DNA of 64,000 nucleotides from Agapetus fuscipes (Eukaryota > Arthropoda > Insecta > Trichoptera > Glossosomatidae), in the NCBI GenBank assembly GCA_951799405.1, contig OX637354.1:2294001-2358000 (forward strand). Direction: 5' to 3'. A model generated the notes under the pieces. The model did no database searches. It worked only from the letters and a program-made list of their open reading frames with translations, and was not told where the DNA came from. This document shows positions 53,061 through 63,240 of this stretch, in pieces. A program made the translations under genes and the position numbers. The first letter of the stretch is position 1. Every line of letters starts with the position of its first letter.

Positions 53061-53909
53061 TTTTTGAAATGAAAGGTGACAAAGTGAATGCCTCATCAAT
53101 TAATGATGATGCATCTTTATTTCTGCAGAGTCGTAGTTAAAATGTTCTGAGTTGTGATTGAACCTGTCACTTGCACACCACATAAATGGATTTCGTCTAT
53201 AGTAGGGGTCTGTTGCACCAAACTCCAATCAGACGAAAATCAAAATTAAGTGTGATTTCTCCCTTTCAAATCAAACAATTGATTGCATATACGTAAGTCA
53301 GCTGATGTGAATCATATTTCCTGTTCAAATTCCATCACATTTTTACCAACTTTCGAAAAATATTTAACCGAGGTCCTTACCAGAACTAAGCAATCAAATT
53401 TGATGTTTCAATCAAATATTGATTGGAGGTAGGTGCAACAGGCCCTAAGTGTGGGAGTATCGATATATACTTGCAGTGGTGGTATGCCGAATATCTGAAG
53501 GCAGCTCTGCAGAGGTTCTGCACCCCCCCTAGCGGAACGGCGACAGAGTTACAGTTACAGTTACTGTAGCTTTGACTGCTCCTTGCGATAACGGGGCAAA
53601 CTTTGCTCATCATGTCACTGTATTCTACGATGACGTAGAGAATCGTTGTAGTGCGAAATTTATGAGATATTCTCTAGAAATTCATCAAGCCGGTATTTCA
53701 ACTGTTCGTATCTGTCAGTTTCTTATTCTTTTTGTGCCAATTCTATCGAAAATCGGCGATCATCATGGCTATTTTGACTTTAGACGCTGCGGCTCGAAAC
53801 AGGGTGCTTCTGCCGAACCACTGTCGCAGGTTTTTCAGCTGTATTGACTATTTTTTGTATAGATTTATTTTGTTTTGTTCTTTCTATATACTTAAATGTT
53901 ATTTATTAC

Positions 53910-54090
53910 TTGCATTCCTTGACTTATAGGTTGGTATGAAGCTGACCACCCATACTGTAAAAGATGGTTCACTTTGCCAATGTCACCCCTGTTTCAGGGA
54001 AGGTCGGCAAAAGTTGTAGAGCTTATGTTAATTTGAGGTTTGGATTTTATTTGTAAGTACACATTCAGCATTTGTAAGCACAAGGCAGGT
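53910..54090 (+). mobile_element. LINE-A 3' tail, truncated at its 3' side
   Basis: TTCCTTGACTTATAGGTTGG through CACATTCAGCATTTGTAAG. Cut short by the unrelated block that carries the MITE at 54148. Confidence 0.8.
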
Positions 54091-54147
54091 ACCATTCAGC
54101 GCGACATCAACTTGCTTCGCATGTGCGGAGCGTTCCCATACCGGGGG

Positions 54148-54755
54148 GCGTGTTCCCATTCCACCACGCAAAAGGAATGATCACTCACACATGCACACGG
54201 AAGTATTGCAGATGAGTGAACCTAGCTGAAAACCAACTGTTATCAAATAGCTATATACTGGCACACAAGCAATTTAATGCACATACACAGTTATGAGTGT
54301 TGAAAATTGATAAATAAGACAGCTTGATTATATTTAATGAAAAGTTGCAGTTTTTTTTATTTAATTTCAATATAAATGACTCTTGAAAATGACGACAGTC
54401 GAAAGTACTCGAGGATAAAATAACAAATATTAAAAAAAGAAAAATACTTACGTTATATAAGAAATTCAATAGATGAAGATGAATTTTCACTAAGTAAATG
54501 CACAAACCTTTATAAGTTAAAGGTATTTCGTTTCGATATCGAGGTAGAATTGAATTATAGCCCAATGTAATGAATTCGCTGCAGATTGTATTAAAAACTT
54601 TATAAAATTGGATCAGCAATTTGAAAAAACCGAAAGTTCACCAAAAACAGCACGAAAATGTTCTCGAAAAGCAAAAATATATTTACTAGTAACAGTGAAA
54701 CCCGTGTGCATGCGTGAGTGATCATTTCTTTTGCGTGGTGGAATGGGAACACGCC
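54148..54755. mobile_element. MITE with ~54-bp inverted ends, copy 2 only
   Basis: The left end GGCGTGTTCCCATTCCACCA and the right end TGGTGGAATGGGAACACGCC are inverse. Arms extend through GCAAAAGGAATGATCACTCA and GCACACGG with two or three mismatches. 608 bp, AT-rich interior. A minus frame of 122 residues (54251-54619) is hydrophobic and unrecognised. No target duplication seen. Confidence 0.8.
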
Positions 54756-54858
54756 GTAATACTTGTGGCTGCGCACCCCAGTTGGTGCCCACGAGCTTCC
54801 TGTTGAATATAATATTAATAAGAAATAAATGTGTTATAATAAACTTCGAATGACGTAA

Positions 54859-55199
54859 AAAAAAAAACATTACCTGCGTCAAAGCAAAAAGTTGACGCAA
54901 AACAAGGTTCAACAATAAATATTTTTCGTACAATAAAACAAAAGGAAAACGTAAACATTAATGTTAACAATTTTTTACATAATCAAAAGGAAGTTCTCTT
55001 TGATGCTGCGTCACGGGATCAGAAATATTTTAACGAGCTGTCTACTGTAAGAGAGATTGATTATGAGAATAATTATTTTCGTAAACAATATATTTTGATC
55101 GCCATTGTTTTGCGCGTCTCAACAATGCTTTATAAACTTAACGGAAAGTCGTGTTGTCACAAGTTGAAAGGATTTCCTTTTTGCTTAAATCTCCTTTAA
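54859..55199 (+). other. Open frame, unrecognised (counterpart of 31203-31483)
   Basis: 113 codons open without an early ATG. Shares EVLFDAASRDQKYFNELSTV with copy 1 and extends further at both ends because a TAG and a TAA in copy 1 are sense codons here. Confidence 0.25.
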
Positions 55200-55251
55200 A
55201 GTATTCTGAGTGTACACTTTGAAAGAGATTTTGATTTTTCAACCGGTTCAG

Positions 55252-55350
55252 ACCGGTCCGTAGTCCAGTGGTAGCACTTTGGACTCGTAATGGAAGGTAA
55301 TGGGTTCGAATCCCGGTGGAGCACAAAAAAATACCATTTACATTTTCAAT
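55252..55350 (+). mobile_element. SINE-2 head, truncated
   Basis: GACCGGTCCGTAGTCCAGTG, GTAGCACTTTGGACTCGTAA and GGGTTCGAATCCCGGTGG form a better tRNA-like section than other copies; the loop ACTCGTAA resembles a Thr(CGT) anticodon loop. Stops at TACATTTTCAATTAATAATC. Confidence 0.8.
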
Positions 55351-55360
55351 TAATAATCAT

Positions 55361-55612
55361 ACACCGCGTGTCGTTGGCATCTTGGACCGGTCCGTAGTCC
55401 GTAGTGGCAACACTTCGGACTTTAAAATGGAAGGTTGTGGATTCGGATCCCGGCGGAGCACAAAATATACCATTTATATATGTGCTCTTCACTGGGTTGA
55501 AAAATTTATAAACCTTTACCAAAGACCGGTCATCAAAGGTCCATACAGCCTTACAGCAACTGGGTCTTGCTTGAGAGTTGGTGCTTTGTAGCGACGACCA
55601 AGCTCATACAAA
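55361..55612 (+). mobile_element. SINE-2 copy retaining the 3' end of a 5S-like head
   Basis: Begins ACACCGCGTGTCGTTGGCAT, the last bases of an insect-type 5S rRNA, then CTTGGACCGGTCCGTAGTCC and the SINE-2 body. Independent evidence, beside 57238-57667, that the 5S segment belongs to SINE-2. Confidence 0.87.
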
Positions 55613-56115
55613 GTCCGGTCGATAGCTCAATTGGTAGAATGCTTGCATTCCATGTAGAGAGAAAAAAATTGATCCTCTTCGACAGTGTCAGAAATGATTA
55701 CCCGTTTCGGTGTCTATTTCAAACCCAATATAAATACCGGCAAGGTGTACTCAGCCTTCAGAAGAAATGAGAACCATCCCCCCCTAGGATCTGGGAAACC
55801 TCCACTTCAACTGAAAGTGGTTGGTTAAGGCCGGCCCCCTCAGAGCTCGTTCCCACTTGTCGGGTGTCGGATCCGTATATTAATCGGAAGTTCCAGTGGC
55901 AGAACATTATGTATAGAGCTATTCACACTTGTCGGAAACCGATTTTGTCCAAAAAGGTTCTGCCACTGGAACCTCCGATTAATATACGGTCTGACACCCG
56001 ACAAGTGGGAACGGGACAAGTAAGAACCCGTAAAAATAAATAGACCCTGAATCGCCACGCGTGATCCCTTCGTGGATAATGCAGGCAAAAAGTTTGATTA
56101 TATGTGTAGATTAGT
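55613..56115 (+). mobile_element. SINE-1 copy split by a MITE
   Basis: Head CGGTCGATAGCTCAATTGGT with a damaged B box. The body runs to GGCCGGCCCCCT at 55840 and resumes at CCCGTAAAAATAAATAGACC near 56027, with the 3' end at TGTGTAGATTAGTTTCGC. Confidence 0.82.
55841..56025. mobile_element. MITE nested in SINE-1
   Basis: Inverted arms of about 60 bp: CGTTCCCACTTGTCGGGTGT at left, ACACCCGACAAGTGGGAACG at right, continuing through CCGTATATTAATCGGA and GTTCCAGTGGCAGAAC. A third CACACTTGTCGG lies inside. Exact outer limits are uncertain. Confidence 0.83.
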
Positions 56116-56261
56116 TTCGCTTTAAAAAGGGTGGCATAAATAAAGAAGAAGTGACTTTCTTTTTTATTTGCTTAAGGGCTGGTTTTATATTTTTATGTTT
56201 TTTTAAGCGAGTTCTATTTATTTAAAAACTACTTCAATATACGAAACAGTGAGTGACAGTG

Positions 56262-56465
56262 AAATCAGTAAAGTATGTACGGTAGCAATGAAGCATTTGA
56301 GAAGCATGACGGGAAAACCTCTAAAGGATAGAGTTAGGAATGAATGGGTAAAGAAAGAATGCAAGTTAAAAGAGGATATGAAAGATAAGGAACAAAATAA
56401 TGTGATGAGATGATTTGGGCATGTGGAAAGAATGAATGATGATAGACTTACAAAGTCCATCTACA
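56262..56465 (+). mobile_element. LINE-B fragment
   Basis: SKVCTVAMKHLRSMTGKPLK, DRVRNEWVKKECKLKEDM, then VMR-stop-FGHVERMNDDRLTK. One in-frame stop. Ended by a SINE-2. Confidence 0.8.
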
Positions 56466-56476
56466 GTACATTTTAC

Positions 56477-56692
56477 GAGCTTGGTCGTCACTACAAAGCG
56501 TAAATTCTCAAGCAAGAGCCAATTGCTGTAAGGCTGGATAGACCTTTGGTGACCGGTCGTTGGTAAAGGTTTATGATTTTTTTTAACCCAGTAGAGCATA
56601 TTTGAAAATATAAATGGTACAGTTTTAGTACTCCACTACCTTCTACTTACGAGTCCGAAGTTACCACTAGACTACGAACCGGTCTACCTAGG
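56477..56692 (-). mobile_element. SINE-2 copy
   Basis: Minus strand GACCGGTTCGTAGTCTAGTG, then a shortened B-box region and body. The 3' tail is missing. The interval 56700-57040 shows no feature I can name. Confidence 0.75.
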
Positions 56693-57237
56693 CGTGTAGA
56701 ATTTTGTTCGTAATTTGAAATGTTTCTTTTTTTAAAGTTGACATTAAATTGCACACTGATATCACGGTTCTCAGAAAAAACAATAAAATCTTAAAATATG
56801 ACAACGCTTTTTCTTGCATCAGTCGACTTCGAAACGATTTCTCGAAAGAATAAAAAATAATCGACATCGAAGTGGCGTTATCGAAACTTAGAAAATGTCG
56901 GTTTTCGATCGAAGGGGAAGAAGAAGCAGAAGAAGGACCGGAAACTGCACCCACAGCTACTTCCGGTATGGCAGGAAGTCAGCCCTCGCACCATTTTATA
57001 AAAAACCGTAATGAACTCGGCACAAATTAAACAGTTCGAGGTTGGATTCACACAAAAAAATAGAGCTTACTAAATAAATCATCCTAATATTAGTATACAC
57101 ATAGATCCAATTATGGGAAAAACTCTAATGCAAGCCTTTTACACCAATTTTAGCCATTTTGATACATTTTATTTAACTAAGCCAATGCTTTTGGGTGGTG
57201 TAAGGGCGGCACTATTGTCGGAGTGGTAAATATTGTT

Positions 57238-57667
57238 ACCATAATAATAATAATATTAGGATGATTTATTTGGTGAGCGCTGTTTTTGTGTGTATCACAC
57301 CTCAAGAGCCCTCTGCGAGCTTGGTCGTCGCTGTAGAAAGCGCCAATTTTCAAGCAAGACCCAGTTCTTGTAAGGTTGGATGGACCTTTCAGTGACCGGT
57401 CTTTGGTAAAGGTTTATGAATTTTTCAACTCAGCGAAGAGCACATTCGAAATATTAATGGTATATTTTTGTGCTTCGCCGGGATCCGAATCCACAACCTT
57501 CCATTTACGAGTCCGAAGTGTTGCCACTACGGACTACGGACCGGTCCAAGATGCCAACGACACGCGGTGTACCTGAGCGGTCACCCATCAAAGTACTGTC
57601 CGCGCCCAATGTTGCTTAACTTCGGTGATCTATAGGAACCGGTGCTTTCAACATGGTAACGTCGTTG
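57238..57667 (-). mobile_element. SINE-2, full-length copy: 5S-like head, tRNA-like section, body, LINE-derived tail
   Basis: On the minus strand: a 5S rRNA-like head (57667-57553), the joint ATCTTGGACCGGTCC, a tRNA-like section (GTAGTCCGTAGTGGCAACAC ... GTGGATTCGGATCCCGG), the body (GAGCACAAAAATATACC, GTGCTCTTCGCTGAGTTG, CTTGCTTGAAAATTGGCGC), and the tail TCTTGAGGTGTGATACACAC, CAGCGCTCACCAAATAAATC with (TAT)n. About 430 bp. The 5S part supplies the internal control region for polymerase III. The tail matches the 3' end of the CR1/L2-like LINE at 30061-30147, implying that LINE's machinery moves it. Confidence 0.88.
57553..57667 (-). pseudogene. 5S rRNA-like sequence (head of SINE-2)
   Basis: The minus strand begins CAACGACGTTACCATGTTGA, carries AAGCACCGGTTCC, ATCACCGAAGTTAAGCAAC (box A-like), AGTACTTTGATGGGTGACCG (box C-like), and ends ACACCGCGTGTCGTTGGC. 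These match the animal 5S rRNA plan. It is about 115 nt against the usual ~120, with a shortened, altered loop (TTCCTATAGATC in place of TTCTCGTCCGATC) and no T-run terminator. So it is part of a SINE, not a functional rRNA gene. Confidence 0.88.
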
Positions 57668-58185
57668 ACTATATTATATATTATTTATTTATTTACTGCT
57701 TTTGCAACTCTTTTATTAATATGTACTCTTTTCCTAGTTCCTTTATCCTTCATATCTTTCCTATCCCTTTTGCTCTTATTTAAGTTTTTTCTAAAGCTAA
57801 ATCTTCTTCTTTTTTGACTTTTTATTTCGTTGGAAATTGATATTTTACTTAGATTATAGCTATTACTGGTTCTGATTATGTTAAATCGCTTTTTTGAAAC
57901 TCACTTTTATTTATTTTTATTTACTGTCTTTTTGTACGTGTCTGGTTGTGAGAATGCATGTTATGTGAATCTCCAATGTAGCATATCTTTGCAACTTTGA
58001 TTAAATTAGATTAGATTAGATACTAAATTTTAAAATTGAAAAACTTTAATAAGCCTTATATTTTGTAAACTGAAATTTTTTATTTGTAATTAATATGTGC
58101 TGTTGTTTTTCGCATAATAAAAAAATATATATTATAATATTGCGTTGTTAACTAACTTTACTACACTTGAAAATACCTAATAAAA
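57668..58185. other. AT-rich spacer
   Basis: Contains a LINE-A tail piece (57925-58022, minus-like order ending in TTAGATTAGATTAG) and otherwise nothing I can identify. Confidence 0.45.
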
Positions 58186-58188
58186 CGG

Positions 58189-58487
58189 ACCGGTCCGTAG
58201 TCCAGTGGCAACACTTCGGACTCGTAAATGGAAGGTCGTGGATTCGGATCCCGGCGGAGCACAAAATATACCATTTATATTTCGAATGTGCTCTTCGCTG
58301 AGTTGAAAAATACATAAACCTTTACCAAAGACCGGTCACTGAAAGGTCCATCCAACCTTACAACAATTGGGTCTTGCTTGAGAATTGGCGCTTTCTACAG
58401 CGACGACCAAGCTCGCAGAGGGCTTTTGAGGTGTGATACACACAAAAACAGCACTCACCAAATAAATCATCCTAATATTATTATTAA
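58189..58487 (+). mobile_element. SINE-2 copy
   Basis: GGACCGGTCCGTAGTCCAGT, GTGGATTCGGATCCCGG, full body, tail CACTCACCAAATAAATCATC. No 5S head. The following 58490-58885 shows no recognisable feature. Confidence 0.88.
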
Positions 58488-58889
58488 AAACGGCTTGTCC
58501 AGTGAGAGTTTTACTTTCCATATTTTTTTTGGAAAAACGCTGTCTCTGAGTTTATTTGTCATGTTGTATACTGTCGGATAAAGGCTCTGAAAGCTGTCAG
58601 GCAGGACGAAGTTTTCATTTTTCCGTTTCCTGGAAAAGTTGACTATCCTCGTTGTGCGAGGACCAACCTGGGAACAGAACCCGACAACGCCGAAACAGGA
58701 AGTCGGACAAACAAAGCACTGTGCTGGCGCTGTTTTAAATATTTTATAATGGGTACAAAGAGTTGCTCGGAAGTTTTCACCGGTTAAAGTTTAAATTGAC
58801 AATGTTTTCAACAAACGATATGTAGAAGTATAAACAAACACTCTGTTGGTGGAAGGTTATAGTAAAAATTAGAGAAAAATAAAACAAAG

Positions 58890-59215
58890 TCTAAGAAGGA
58901 TGTGAAAGATTAGGTACAAAAGAATGTGATGAGATGGTTTCGGCATGTGGAAAGAATGAATGATGATAGATTGACAAAGTGTATATACAAAGGAAGTGTG
59001 AAAGGAAAAAGAGGTAGGGGATGACGGAGAAAAGTATGGAGTGATCAGATTGAGGAGGTTGTGAAATAATGGGATATACAAAATGTATGAAAAAAGGTGA
59101 TGGATATTAATAAATTGAAAGAGGTTTGTAAGGATAAGAAGAAATGAAGGCAGATCTGTAGAGGCTCTGGCCACCCCTAGTAGAATGGTGATAGAGTTTA
59201 AGTTACAGTTAAGGG
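58890..59215 (+). mobile_element. LINE-B fragment, C-terminal to 3' end
   Basis: VQKNVMRWFRHVERMNDDRL and KGKRGRG-like, then broken frames to LCRGSGHP-like codons and TAGTAGAATGGTGATAGAG. Decayed. Confidence 0.78.
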
Positions 59216-59321
59216 TTTGTGAATTGTCATTTTTAAGATTGATTAATTTAAATTAATAATTAAAAAATAAAACATAGTTTTTCTTCGCAATTCATTTGTT
59301 TTCCTTGAGCGCTTTTAATAG

Positions 59322-59620
59322 TCGATGGGCCATACCGAGAGCTCAGGTTCAAATCCCACCGAGGGTGTCAGAAATGATTTACCGTTCAGATGTTGATTTC
59401 AAACCCAAAACAAATACCGGCAAAGGTTTACTCTACCTTCGCAAGAAATGAGAACTATGCTTCCTCGGAAGCTGAGAGAGAAACCCCCACTTCAACTGAA
59501 GTGGTTGACGTAAGCCCGGCCCTTTTACACGTAAAAATAAATAGGTACTAAATCGCCACATGCGACCCCTTCGGGATAACGCAGACAAAATGTTACACTT
59601 TATGTGTAGCTTAGTTGCGT
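59322..59620 (+). mobile_element. SINE-1 copy, 5' end truncated
   Basis: Lacks the A box. Begins near CATACCGAGAGCTCAGGTTC, then body and the 3' end TGTGTAGCTTAGTTGCG. 59630-60000 is AT-rich without recognisable features. Confidence 0.83.
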
Positions 59621-60044
59621 ATGCTGAGGTATTATTGTTTTTAAGTAAAAACCTACTTAGCTAAAGAATTTAAATGAAAAACTTGACACAATAAGAAACA
59701 TTTTTTCATTGTTCCAAAACATCCCCAAGACAAATCCTCGTTGTAAATGTTTTAACCTTAGACAAGCGTTATAAATTATTATGAACGAGAATTCCTAACT
59801 TGTCTGTTGAAGCTCTAAAGCCTTTGTCGGTGCGCTCTTTGTTGAGAATTTCAGGAGTTTTCATATTTCACAAGGTTTCATTTTTGAGAATTTCCAAAGT
59901 ATATTACTTTCTTATTTTTCAGAAATTTTAGTTCACCTGGATTCTTCCATAATTTCAAGATTCTGTAGATTTCATTTTATTATGCTCCCTAAATGCTGTA
60001 AAAAACTTGGCAAAGGTGACGGGTGGAGGGGTGACATTGGCAAA

Positions 60045-60420
60045 GTGAACCATGACTTATAGGTTGGTATACGGCTGACCACCCATGCTGTAAAAATGGT
60101 TCACTTTGTCAATGTCACCCCTGTCTCAGGGAAGGACGGCAAGAGTTGCAGGGCTCGTTCAGCTAGATTAGATTAGATTAAAAGGAGTTGCAAGGCTTAT
60201 GTTCATGTGAGGTTTTGTTTATTTGTATGCATGCATGCAAAATGTGTAGGCGCAAACATACATTTTTGTTTTTTTGTGCACAACAGGTTACCCTTATTAC
60301 AGTGCACCCTCACAGCTATCAACACGCTGGGAGGAACTCTATTGCAAGATAAACTCTATACATGTGCCTGTCTGTGGGCATGCATTTAATATAAGCCTTA
60401 GATTATAGATTATAGATGTA
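60045..60420 (+). mobile_element. Two broken LINE-A tails
   Basis: GACTTATAGGTTGGTATACG through GGACGGCAAGAGTTGCAGGG ends in (ATTAG)n at 60163-60180. A second, internally interrupted tail (60181-60420) carries about 100 bp of foreign sequence near 60270-60355. Confidence 0.7.
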
Positions 60421-60452
60421 AGGATAAAAAAAATAAAAAATATTTGAAATAT

Positions 60453-60798
60453 TGTTACGAACGTATGAGTTTGTGGGGACATGAGCCTAAACACATAGCT
60501 TGCTGATGTGTGTGTCTGCCTCTATTATAATCTACTATGAGTTTGTGTGTTCAAGTACATACCTAGGCACATAGCTTGCTGTGTGCGTAATGTCTCTGTA
60601 ATAGTGTCGAGCAATCCTATAGCAGTATGTGGCATATTCTAGAATGTGCGAAACCTATATAGTGGCGGTTGTGTGAAAAAGAGAGTCGCTTTGAACATTG
60701 TAACGCGAAGACTGTAGGCAGAGCTTGAAAAGTAAACAATTTTTTCAAATAAATTTAAATCGCATGGTAATTAAAAGGACCGCAGTAAAATCATAGCA
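60453..60798 (+). mobile_element. Probable solo LTR
   Basis: TGTTACGAACGTATGAG to AAAATCATAGCA, flanked by ATAT and ATGT (one mismatch). Shares CTTTGAACATT...ACGCGAAG and the 3' end AGTAAAATC with the LTR at 23617-23918. The segment GCACATAGCTTGCTG is repeated inside. 60800-61250 shows no feature I can name. Confidence 0.7.
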
Positions 60799-61251
60799 AT
60801 GTGTACAGTATGACTGATGAGTTTCATACCAACCAATAAATCAAGAAACACTTTTTTTCATCATCCCTTTTTTGTAAATTTTTGTTTAAGTTTTTCATTT
60901 TTCAGGATTCTACATCACTCGTGAGTGGCCGTTGATTATGAACGGTACTTTTGAGTAAAACACTCGCAGCATCATAATTGGTCCATAAAAACGTCGTTAA
61001 CAGTCTTCTGTTACTTGTGAAAAAATTAATATCCCAAGTGTTGAAAGGCAGTGTTGCCCTAACGAGCCTCTGAAAATATCATTTCAGCAGAAATGCCTTT
61101 GAATTAAAGCCGATTACATAATTTAAACTTTGCCCTTGCGATTTTTTTTTGTACATTTTTTTTTCTGTGCTATTTTTAAGTTTTTATAGTCTGATAAAAA
61201 TAAATTGAGACCTCGAAAGTAGCGTTCAAAAGAAGGATTCTCGGCGCCATC

Positions 61252-61505
61252 ATTCCTTGACTTATAGGTTGGTATGAGGCTGACCACCCGTACTGTAAAA
61301 AATGGTTCACTTTGCCAATGTCACCCCTGTTTCAGGGAAGGACGGCAAGAGTTGCAAGGCTTATGTTCATTTGAGATCGGGTTTTTATATTGTAGGTCCA
61401 CATGCGGCATGTGTTAGCGCGAAATTATACATATCTGCTTGTGGGAATGCATTTAATATAAATCTTAAATGATATAAATCTTTGCAGCTTAGATTAGATT
61501 AGAAT
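61252..61505 (+). mobile_element. LINE-A 3' tail copy
   Basis: ATTCCTTGACTTATAGGTTG to TTAGATTAGATTAG, complete. Confidence 0.85.
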
Positions 61506-61514
61506 GCTATCCTA

Positions 61515-61875
61515 CTTGAAATTTTACGCTCTTTCTAAAGCGCTAACTCCCATAGCTCTACGATGATTTTTGTGTTGTTTATGCCCAAGCAAACAACTGC
61601 GTTTTCGATGTATGGTTTTGGTGTAACCGACAAGGATTTGGCCTTTTTGGTCCTAAAGGCGCTTGCGACATAAACAAATCGTAAAGCATCGTAAAATCAC
61701 ATTAATAGGAATGCCAATAAATGCCTTTATTGTTTTCATTTTAGGGCTGATTTGATTTTAACGATATGATAAAAAAAAAAAGTTATGCCATTTTTCTTCA
61801 ATCTCAAACTTTAAACTGCTCTCCTAAACAATTTAGTTTATGTCATTTATGCCCTATTGCCTTTTAACCGTCGAT
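61515..61875. mobile_element. GCATAAGCGAC-family MITE, reverse orientation
   Basis: Shares GGAATGCCAATAAATGCCTT and TTTAAACTGCTCTCCT with the inverse of 12540-13019 and ends CTTTTAACCGTCGATAT. The left TIR is eroded. Confidence 0.68.
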
Positions 61876-61990
61876 ATATACTGGACCAATGTGTCTTATA
61901 AAAACTGGAAATTGATTTCAAAAATATTTAAAACAACTCTCACAATACTGTTTTACGTTTTTTTAGCTCAGATTGTGTAGAATGTGATTC
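61876..61990. mobile_element. CGCT-MITE internal fragment
   Basis: TACTGGACCAATGTGTCTTA and CTCAGATTGTGTAGAATG match the interior of 7366-7620; both ends are lost. Confidence 0.65.
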
Positions 61991-61994
61991 TTAA

Positions 61995-62815
61995 ACTGTA
62001 ACTGTAACTCTGTAACTGTACTGTAACTGTAACTCTGTCGCCATTCCGCTAGGGGTGGCCAGAGCCTCTGCAGAGCTGCCTCCATTTTTTCCTATCCTTA
62101 CAAACCTCTTTCAATTCATTCATATCCATCACCTTTTTCATGCACTTTCTTCTTTTACGCTCACTTTGTATATCCCATTCTTTCACAATCTCCTCAACCT
62201 GATCACTCCATACTTTTCTCGGTCGTCCCTTCCCTCTTTTTCCTATCACACTTTCTTTGTATGTCTTTGAAAACTTTGTTTTCAAAGACATACATTTTGA
62301 AATTTTGAAAAAAACTTTGAAACTTTGTCAGTCTATCATCATTCATTTTTTCCACATGCCCAAACCATCTCATCACATTCTTTTGTACCTTAACTTTCAC
62401 ATCCTCTTTCAAATAATATTCTTTTGTTACCCATTCATTCCTAACTCTATCCCTCAGAGTTTTTCCTGTCATGCTTCTCAAATGCTTCATTTCCACCATA
62501 CATACTTTACTCATTTCGCTATCGTCCACTGTCCATGCTTCTTTCCCATACATCAAAGTCGGTAACAATATGCCATTGTGTACCGCCATTCTCAGATCCA
62601 TCGTCAATCGCTTGTTCTTTGCTATTCTTTCTATTGCACCGACCACTTGCTTTCCCTTACACATCCTATTCTCAAGTTCTCTTGTCATCTTTCCATTCTT
62701 CTCAAACATACTTCCCAAGTATCTAAATTCATCCACAATTTCAACTTTCAACATAAACGTGCATTCTTTATTTTCATCCGTTCTGTCAAAAATCATTTTA
62801 AGGCCATCTTTGAAT
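61995..62815 (-). mobile_element. LINE-B copy: reverse-transcriptase C-terminal region, frameshifted
   Basis: Upstream frame (62796 to 62203): VEIVDEFRYLGSMFEKNGKM, TMDLRMAVHNGILLPTLMYG, SKVCMVEMKHLRSMTGKTLR, DRVRNEWVTKE and KNVMRWFGHVEKMNDDRL. An extra ~60 bp then shifts the frame. The rest continues in the second frame (62291 to 62049) as GKRGKGRPRKVWSDQVEEIV and CKDRKKWRQLCRGSGHP. The 3' tail has ACAGTT repeats at 61995-62036. 5'-truncated and dead. Confidence 0.88.
62258..62294. repeat. 17-bp perfect hairpin in the LINE-B insertion
   Basis: TGTATGTCTTTGAAAAC (62258-62274) and its inverse (62278-62294) with a 3-base loop, followed by diverged CTTTGAAA repeats to 62325. It is the cause of the LINE-B frameshift. 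Confidence 0.85.
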
Positions 62816-62829
62816 CAAATGATAAAGAA

Positions 62830-63240
62830 GCCAAACAAGCCCTGAGAGGACGAGCTCTCAACCATAGCTCCGACATACACTGGACTTTTTGTTTAAATAT
62901 TATCATTTGATGCAACACTTTATTTTCAAGTATTTTAAAGCGGCCGCGTCTCTTGCGTTTTATCTTGACGGCGACAGCTTTTTGTTGCTTCTCGAGAGAT
63001 AAATGTCTCAATCGTTTATAAGGAGTCGCGGCAAATAGAGTGGGGGTGGTTTGTCTCAGAACAATCACTTAGCTGGGGGGTGGGGGGGGGGGTGTAAACT
63101 AGGGGGTGGAATATGGGGGGGGGAAAGATGGGGGGAGGAGTAAACTTGAAACTATGTACAATACAACGCCAAGGAGACACAACGCATATTATAAAGACAG
63201 CTTACAATGATTTTTTTTAAAAATAAAAACAGGTTTTCAG
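62830..63240. other. Low-copy sequence with G-rich tract
   Basis: 63065-63137 on the plus strand is a run of G tracts separated by short spacers, with clear G-quadruplex potential. No gene or element ends recognised. Confidence 0.6.

Larger units (their letters stand above)
32665..55239. repeat. Copy 2 of the ~22-kb direct duplication
   Basis: Begins CTGTCCGGTCTCAAGCGTC, matching CTGTCCAGTTTCAAGCGTC at 9759, and ends GATTTTGATTTTT, matching 31541-31553. About 0.8 kb longer than copy 1 because of a LINE-B, a solo LTR, six extra satellite units, a Penelope-like block and a MITE. Features noted below are listed where they differ from copy 1 or help define an element. Confidence 0.93.

Noticed and set aside
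57553..57667. Functional 5S rRNA gene
   Set aside because: Shortened and altered in a conserved loop, fused to a tRNA-like SINE body and without a terminator.
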